From positions 140,820,615 through 140,884,614 of the forward strand of contig OW121848.1 of NCBI GenBank assembly GCA_933228895.1: DNA of 64,000 nucleotides, read 5' to 3'. Below, in pieces: positions 63,901 to 64,000 of this stretch. The position numbers were made by a program, and so were the translations under genes. Below the pieces are notes generated by a model, which was given only the letters and a program-made list of their open reading frames with translations, searched no databases and was not told the DNA's origin. This stretch comes from Platycnemis pennipes (Eukaryota; Arthropoda; Insecta; Odonata; Platycnemididae). Within the stretch, counting starts at the first letter, position 1; every line of letters starts with the position of its first letter.

Positions 63901-64000
63901 ACAACCATGGTGCATGTCAAATATGTAGATAAAATTTATTTAAATGTCATAAAAATGTGGTACAAATAATTTACTCATTTATATTTGCTACAAAAATGTA
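39757..64000 (+). CDS. Axonemal dynein heavy chain, DNAH3/7/12 type (N-terminal exons, partial)
   Basis: Four exons, 39757-39945, 43586-43711, 43795-44073 and 63558-63709, join in phase (63, 42, 93 and 50 codons plus two bases). The third exon is diagnostic: RLLLRYYYYIHHGIDT, HVAPIEISWLKNI, SLVP, then DELTDEIREDFLMAVKKAVV and DFVLQDPSKG. I recall the same order in the N-terminal tail of inner-arm dynein heavy chains of the DNAH3/7/12 group. These are motors of axonemal inner dynein arms; the tail part seen here binds partner chains, while the AAA+ ring and microtubule-binding stalk must lie beyond the right edge. Introns are 3640, 83 and 19484 bp. The paralogue cannot be fixed from this piece. 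Confidence 0.82.
40542..41124. mobile_element. MITE (family M), copy carrying a nested MITE
   Basis: The ends AGCCCATTTCACAC and, reversed, AACCCATTTCACAC are flanked by TTA at 40539-40541 and 41125-41127, the TWA target duplication typical of PIF/Harbinger elements. It aligns with 35825-36226 from end to end except for the extra block at 40728-40920. It lies in the first recognised intron of the dynein gene. Confidence 0.85.
40728..40917. mobile_element. Nested MITE with TAA target duplication
   Basis: Inverted ends AGCCGAGTTTACACGATGCA and, reversed, the same word agree over at least 20 bases. TAA stands on both sides (40725-40727 and 40918-40920). The sister copy of the host MITE has a single TAA at 36022-36024 in the same context (CTGTAACGTGA), so the empty site is preserved. 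The 190-bp body includes GCGGGTA-type inverted words. The 3-bp TWA duplication points to a Harbinger/Tourist-type element. Confidence 0.9.
41396..41435. repeat. 40-bp near-perfect palindrome
   Basis: The arms ACTTGTGGCAAAGCACTCAA and its reverse complement meet with no spacer; 19 of 20 positions pair. It is isolated from recognised element ends and lies in the first dynein intron. Confidence 0.85.
41811..41897. promoter_or_regulatory. Cluster of CRE-like TGACGTCA sites
   Basis: The consensus CRE/ATF palindrome TGACGTCA occurs at 41811-41818 and 41890-41897, with TGACGTGA at 41860-41867 and extra TGACATCA / GATGTCA words between. Nothing in the sequence shows whether it acts on transcription; it could equally be the terminal part of a repeat. 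Confidence 0.35.
41945..42010 (-). repeat. tRNA-derived SINE head, minus strand
   Basis: In reverse the sequence shows GGCCGGTGTGGTGAATAG and, about 30 bases later, TTGTTTTGATTCCAGAC, an A-box-like and a B-box-like element at SINE spacing. Confidence 0.45.
42140..42720 (-). pseudogene. Jockey-like LINE reverse transcriptase fragment
   Basis: The minus strand, read over frame changes, gives LFKPGKSFVI, DPIN, PITLTSCVFKVMERMIN, a helix corresponding to VHQNVIQEAFLL, and later VMGLIFADDLDIF. PIxLTSCxxKxMERMxN and the FADD box are hallmarks of Jockey/R1-type reverse transcriptases. It contains many stops. It is a different LINE lineage from the fragments at 36.9-39.1 and 54-56 kb. From 42721 to 43585 nothing else is recognised. 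Confidence 0.65.
43586..43711 (+). CDS. Dynein heavy chain exon 2
   Basis: Acceptor TAATCTTTCTTCAG precedes 43586, and the donor GTAAGA follows GAGGGA at 43711. The exon carries 42 codons in phase 0 on both sides and encodes a basic helix (FALLRKERENYRKKLVKLI) then DAKCNVDELDLYKEG. A methionine-initiated longer frame upstream is intron sequence. Confidence 0.78.
43795..44073 (+). CDS. Dynein heavy chain exon 3 (diagnostic tail segment)
   Basis: Acceptor TTATTTTTTAG precedes 43795 and donor GTATGT follows 44073. The exon has 93 codons, phase 0 at both ends, and no ATG at its beginning. It includes the YYYYIHHGIDT block, the HVAPIE motif, and the DEIREDFLMAVKKAVVDFVL helix, which make the dynein assignment. 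The intron before it is only 83 bp. Confidence 0.88.
44074..45030. other. Start of the 19.5-kb dynein intron, no gene recognised
   Basis: AT-rich sequence without recognisable transposon ends or coding motifs, up to the TTAA of piggyBac element C. Confidence 0.4.
45031..47955 (+). mobile_element. piggyBac element C, full-length but dead
   Basis: TTAA lies at 45027-45030 and 47956-47959. The left end CCCTTCAACGTCGAGCGACG and the reversed right end CCCTTCAAGCGCGGAGGAG share eight terminal bases. Left subterminal repeats (GTCGAGCGACGTAGTGACTA, then GTCGAGCGACATAGTCACTA) differ from right subterminal repeats (GGAGGAGATTTAAA twice). The 2925-bp element encloses one transposase reading region on the plus strand and lies in the dynein intron in the same orientation as the host gene. 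Confidence 0.9.
45813..47485 (+). pseudogene. piggyBac transposase pseudogene (element C)
   Basis: From the ATG at 45813 the frame gives an acidic N-terminus, a stop at 46044, then DILDAFELFFDEEF and KETNRYADQY, the conserved DDE_Tnp_1_7 entry segment, up to a stop at 46248. After a frame change the first catalytic Asp (IDESLTLWKGRLSFKQYLP; Asp codon at 46511, directly after a TGA at 46505) is followed by the second (LWMDNFYNS) and third (YNKYMGGMDLKDQ). The C-terminus ends in a Cys-rich zinc-binding module (CVVCAK, YWCEKCDVGLCFDCF). All three Asp residues survive, but several stops and a frameshift abolish function. Confidence 0.88.
47960..49190. other. Intron segment with only a tRNA-like remnant
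   Basis: Apart from the tRNA-like element at 48234-48310 I recognise nothing; short frames have no family motifs. Confidence 0.35.
48234..48310 (+). repeat. tRNA-Ser/Leu-like pseudogene or SINE head
   Basis: GTGGCCGTGTGGGTTAAGG resembles the D-arm A box of type II tRNAs (GGCCGAGTGGTTAAGG), and GAGTGGGTTCGCGGCTGTG resembles their B box. No acceptor stem closes around the two parts and the anticodon arm is distorted, so a functional tRNA is unlikely. Confidence 0.5.
49195..52227. mobile_element. TTAA-flanked composite element D (piggyBac-like)
   Basis: TTAA lies at 49191-49194 and 52228-52231. The left end CCCATTTACGGCCAAGGT and the reversed right end CCCATTTTCGGCCAAAGGTG are inverted. A second inverted pair lies inside: 49300-49352 and 51849-51898, both containing GGTGCGTTTTTGCACC or its complement and a 50-bp match. 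The right outer end carries a related GGTTCGTTTTCGCACC. The 3033-bp body has no transposase. Its centre contains diverged direct repeats, such as TGACGGGTCACTGGC near 49820 and 50116, both followed by CCTCGTAAACCC. Confidence 0.78.
52250..53130 (-). pseudogene. LINE reverse transcriptase fragment (different clade)
   Basis: Minus-strand frames give AVRDLWINKDSGIENNPAKL, IKNLGKKTHLHKAIYDMC, FEKIIIIPISKKNRAE, and further on NINGEKISIMHFVNEIAVIL, LITMERTMARYQLKINK. These parallel RT block motifs (K-PGxDxxPAELLK, IxIPIPKK, INGxxIxxxxFADDIAxL, MxxxxxxxLKINxxKT). The FADD core has become FVNE, and large parts are missing. It belongs to a LINE type different from the CR1/Jockey-group fragments in this window. 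Confidence 0.65.
53975..56187 (+). pseudogene. 5'-truncated LINE ORF2 (CR1/Jockey group), one in-frame stop
   Basis: The reading frame starts within the endonuclease end (CLDNVLTTF, IDPLLSDHMAILFQL), runs through the linker to a TAG at 54697, and continues in the same frame to 56187. The RT part shows SYRPITNISVIAKKIENIAF, QYGFRPGKSTELAVESVI, DLTSAFDCVDHSIL, HGVPQGSVLGPLLFLVIIND, and the active site VIYADDTTF, then LLGFYIDGKLTW and a C-terminal domain ending near DTRSKNN. Nothing upstream of the endonuclease end is present. Only one stop over about 730 codons suggests a fairly recent insertion, by far the best preserved retroelement here. Confidence 0.85.
56247..57815. mobile_element. hAT-type element with 8-bp target duplication
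   Basis: The left end TAGAGATGGGCAACTTGG and the right end (reversed TAGAGATGGGTAAATACC) are inverted. Flanking octamers CGCAAGGC (56239-56246) and TGCAAGGC (57816-57823) match at 7 of 8. Ends are full of AATTACCG / CGGTAATTT words. A 110-bp copy of the left end recurs inside at 57256-57366, in direct orientation. No transposase frame is seen in the 1569 bp. Confidence 0.78.
58239..58426. repeat. 47-bp tandem repeat
   Basis: Three consecutive 47-bp units start at 58286, 58333 and 58380 with AATCATGACATGGAAATCAG or close variants, preceded by a diverged partial unit. Unit differences are few. The array lies between the hAT-type element and the mariner. Confidence 0.85.
58427..59454. other. 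GC-rich interval, no recognised gene
   Basis: This stretch contains G-runs (for example 59099-59110) and open frames up to about 150 codons on the minus strand. Their translations are low in recognisable motifs and I do not support a gene. The composition differs from the AT-rich surroundings. Confidence 0.35.
59455..60429 (-). pseudogene. mariner transposase pseudogene
   Basis: From an ATG at 60429 the frame gives CEIQAVI, a stop, then IDIHRQLVEVYGEK and NVHDEERSGRPSHSDETVQA, the paired helix-turn-helix DNA-binding region. After a frameshift and small deletion near 60110 it continues with LNYRKVSARWVPKQLTEDHK, the first catalytic motif VMGDETWAHHY, the second HHDNARPHTANQTQEL and the third YSPDLTPSDFHMF. 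All three Asp are present, but the last two are 42 residues apart instead of the canonical 34, because of a 24-bp insertion. The C-terminal end is missing after ATDDEV. Confidence 0.88.
59455..60595 (-). mobile_element. mariner element, defective and 3'-truncated
   Basis: It contains a mariner transposase pseudogene on the minus strand. The 5' border is taken at about 60595, where reverse reading gives TATATGAGGGCAAACTTAAA after a TATATA run, a plausible mariner-type end at a TA-rich target. The coding part stops short at 59455 and no matching inverted end was found to the left, so the 3' side appears lost. Confidence 0.65.
60830..62998 (-). mobile_element. hAT element with perfect 8-bp target duplication
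   Basis: The ends CAGTGGCGTGCGGTG and its exact inverse border the element, and TACACCAC occurs at 60822-60829 and 62999-63006. Size 2169 bp. It contains a minus-strand hAT transposase remnant. The right end region also carries an inverted pair of GTACAACTGC words around 62890-62940. Confidence 0.9.
61590..62320 (-). pseudogene. hAT transposase pseudogene (ZMYM1/TTF-type), C-terminal half
   Basis: The minus strand reads RDDFEKYYEEIVVEVGPPNN, YCEIFDNIDGHFKSRFEDYS, then KNELIVFYSGEEFKGKMP and IELCQLFGSNVIL, followed by the hAT dimerisation block TIPVTTASVERPF, KTYSKNTTGQKRLSHLGMIS and finally DEVINKFTTKDRRMDF. The order corresponds to the hATC region of transposases related to ZMYM1-like proteins. 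Several stops (for example after ERPF) interrupt it. The N-terminal zinc-finger part was not seen. Confidence 0.75.
63007..63557. other. End of the 19.5-kb dynein intron
   Basis: AT-rich intron sequence without recognised repeats or genes, leading to the polypyrimidine tract and acceptor at 63557. Confidence 0.4.
63558..63709 (+). CDS. Dynein heavy chain exon 4
   Basis: Acceptor GATCTTTTTTTTAG precedes 63558 and donor GTATTT follows 63709. The exon is in phase with exon 3 and encodes 50 codons plus two bases: DSVHRREVTDLFKHWRPTFL, then an alternating helical segment ending LSLWHQYF. It has the position and character of the tail segment after the DFVL-DP motif in DNAH3/7/12 proteins. Its assignment depends on splice phase and this match rather than on long identity. 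Confidence 0.72.
63770..64000. mobile_element. Left end of a Tigger-type element, cut by the window edge
   Basis: After TA the sequence CAGTGGTACTTTGGTTAACG, then TAATCCTTTCCAGG and CCGTTAACC, corresponds closely to the known Tigger terminus (CAGTGGTACCTCGGTT followed by AATCCGTTCCAGG). The rest lies beyond the window. Confidence 0.65.

Overview
This window is animal nuclear DNA, most likely from an arthropod and possibly an insect. It has spliced genes with canonical GT-AG introns from 83 bp to about 19.5 kb, a dense load of animal-type DNA transposons (piggyBac, pogo/Tigger, hAT, mariner), tRNA-derived SINEs and LINE fragments, and no bacterial-style operons. I cannot name the species from sequence alone.

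Two host genes can be reconstructed exon by exon, and they lie head to head. On the minus strand, six exons between 33254 and 5977 join without a phase break into 775 codons of LRRC49, the leucine-rich-repeat subunit of the tubulin polyglutamylase complex. Its extreme N-terminus is not identified and its C-terminal exons lie left of the window or were not found. On the plus strand, three N-terminal exons (39757-39945, 43586-43711, 43795-44073) and a fourth at 63558-63709 belong to an axonemal dynein heavy chain of the inner-arm DNAH3/7/12 type, which runs off the right edge. Both proteins serve cilia or flagella: one helps glutamylate axonemal tubulin, the other is a motor walking on it. They face each other across about 6.5 kb, which holds a near-consensus RFX X-box palindrome at 34547-34560.

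Layout. 1-5976: SINEs and a decayed LINE interrupted by a dimeric repeat. 5977-33254: LRRC49, whose introns carry three pogo-like TIR elements (6839-8682, 19314-22344, 24521-27727), a hAT-type MITE (9664-10353), a piggyBac element (16886-18891), a pogo transposase remnant, and a 3.7-kb TIR element (28118-31859) holding a second copy of the dimeric repeat. 33255-39756: intergenic DNA with a CCAAT-rich foldback MITE, another MITE, two minus-strand LINE fragments and a small TTAA-flanked piggyBac-type MITE. 39757-64000: dynein gene. Its first intron holds a MITE-in-MITE insertion whose empty site is preserved in the sister copy at 35.8-36.2 kb. Its third intron (44074-63557) holds a complete but dead piggyBac (45031-47955), a composite TTAA-flanked element (49195-52227), two LINE fragments, a hAT-type element with 8-bp target duplications (56247-57815), a dead mariner (59455-60595) and a hAT with transposase remnant (60830-62998).

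All recognisable transposases are broken by stops or frameshifts, so nothing here looks autonomously mobile. The best preserved is the 5'-truncated LINE at 53975-56187, with one in-frame stop. I see no CRISPR, operon, rRNA or intact tRNA gene.
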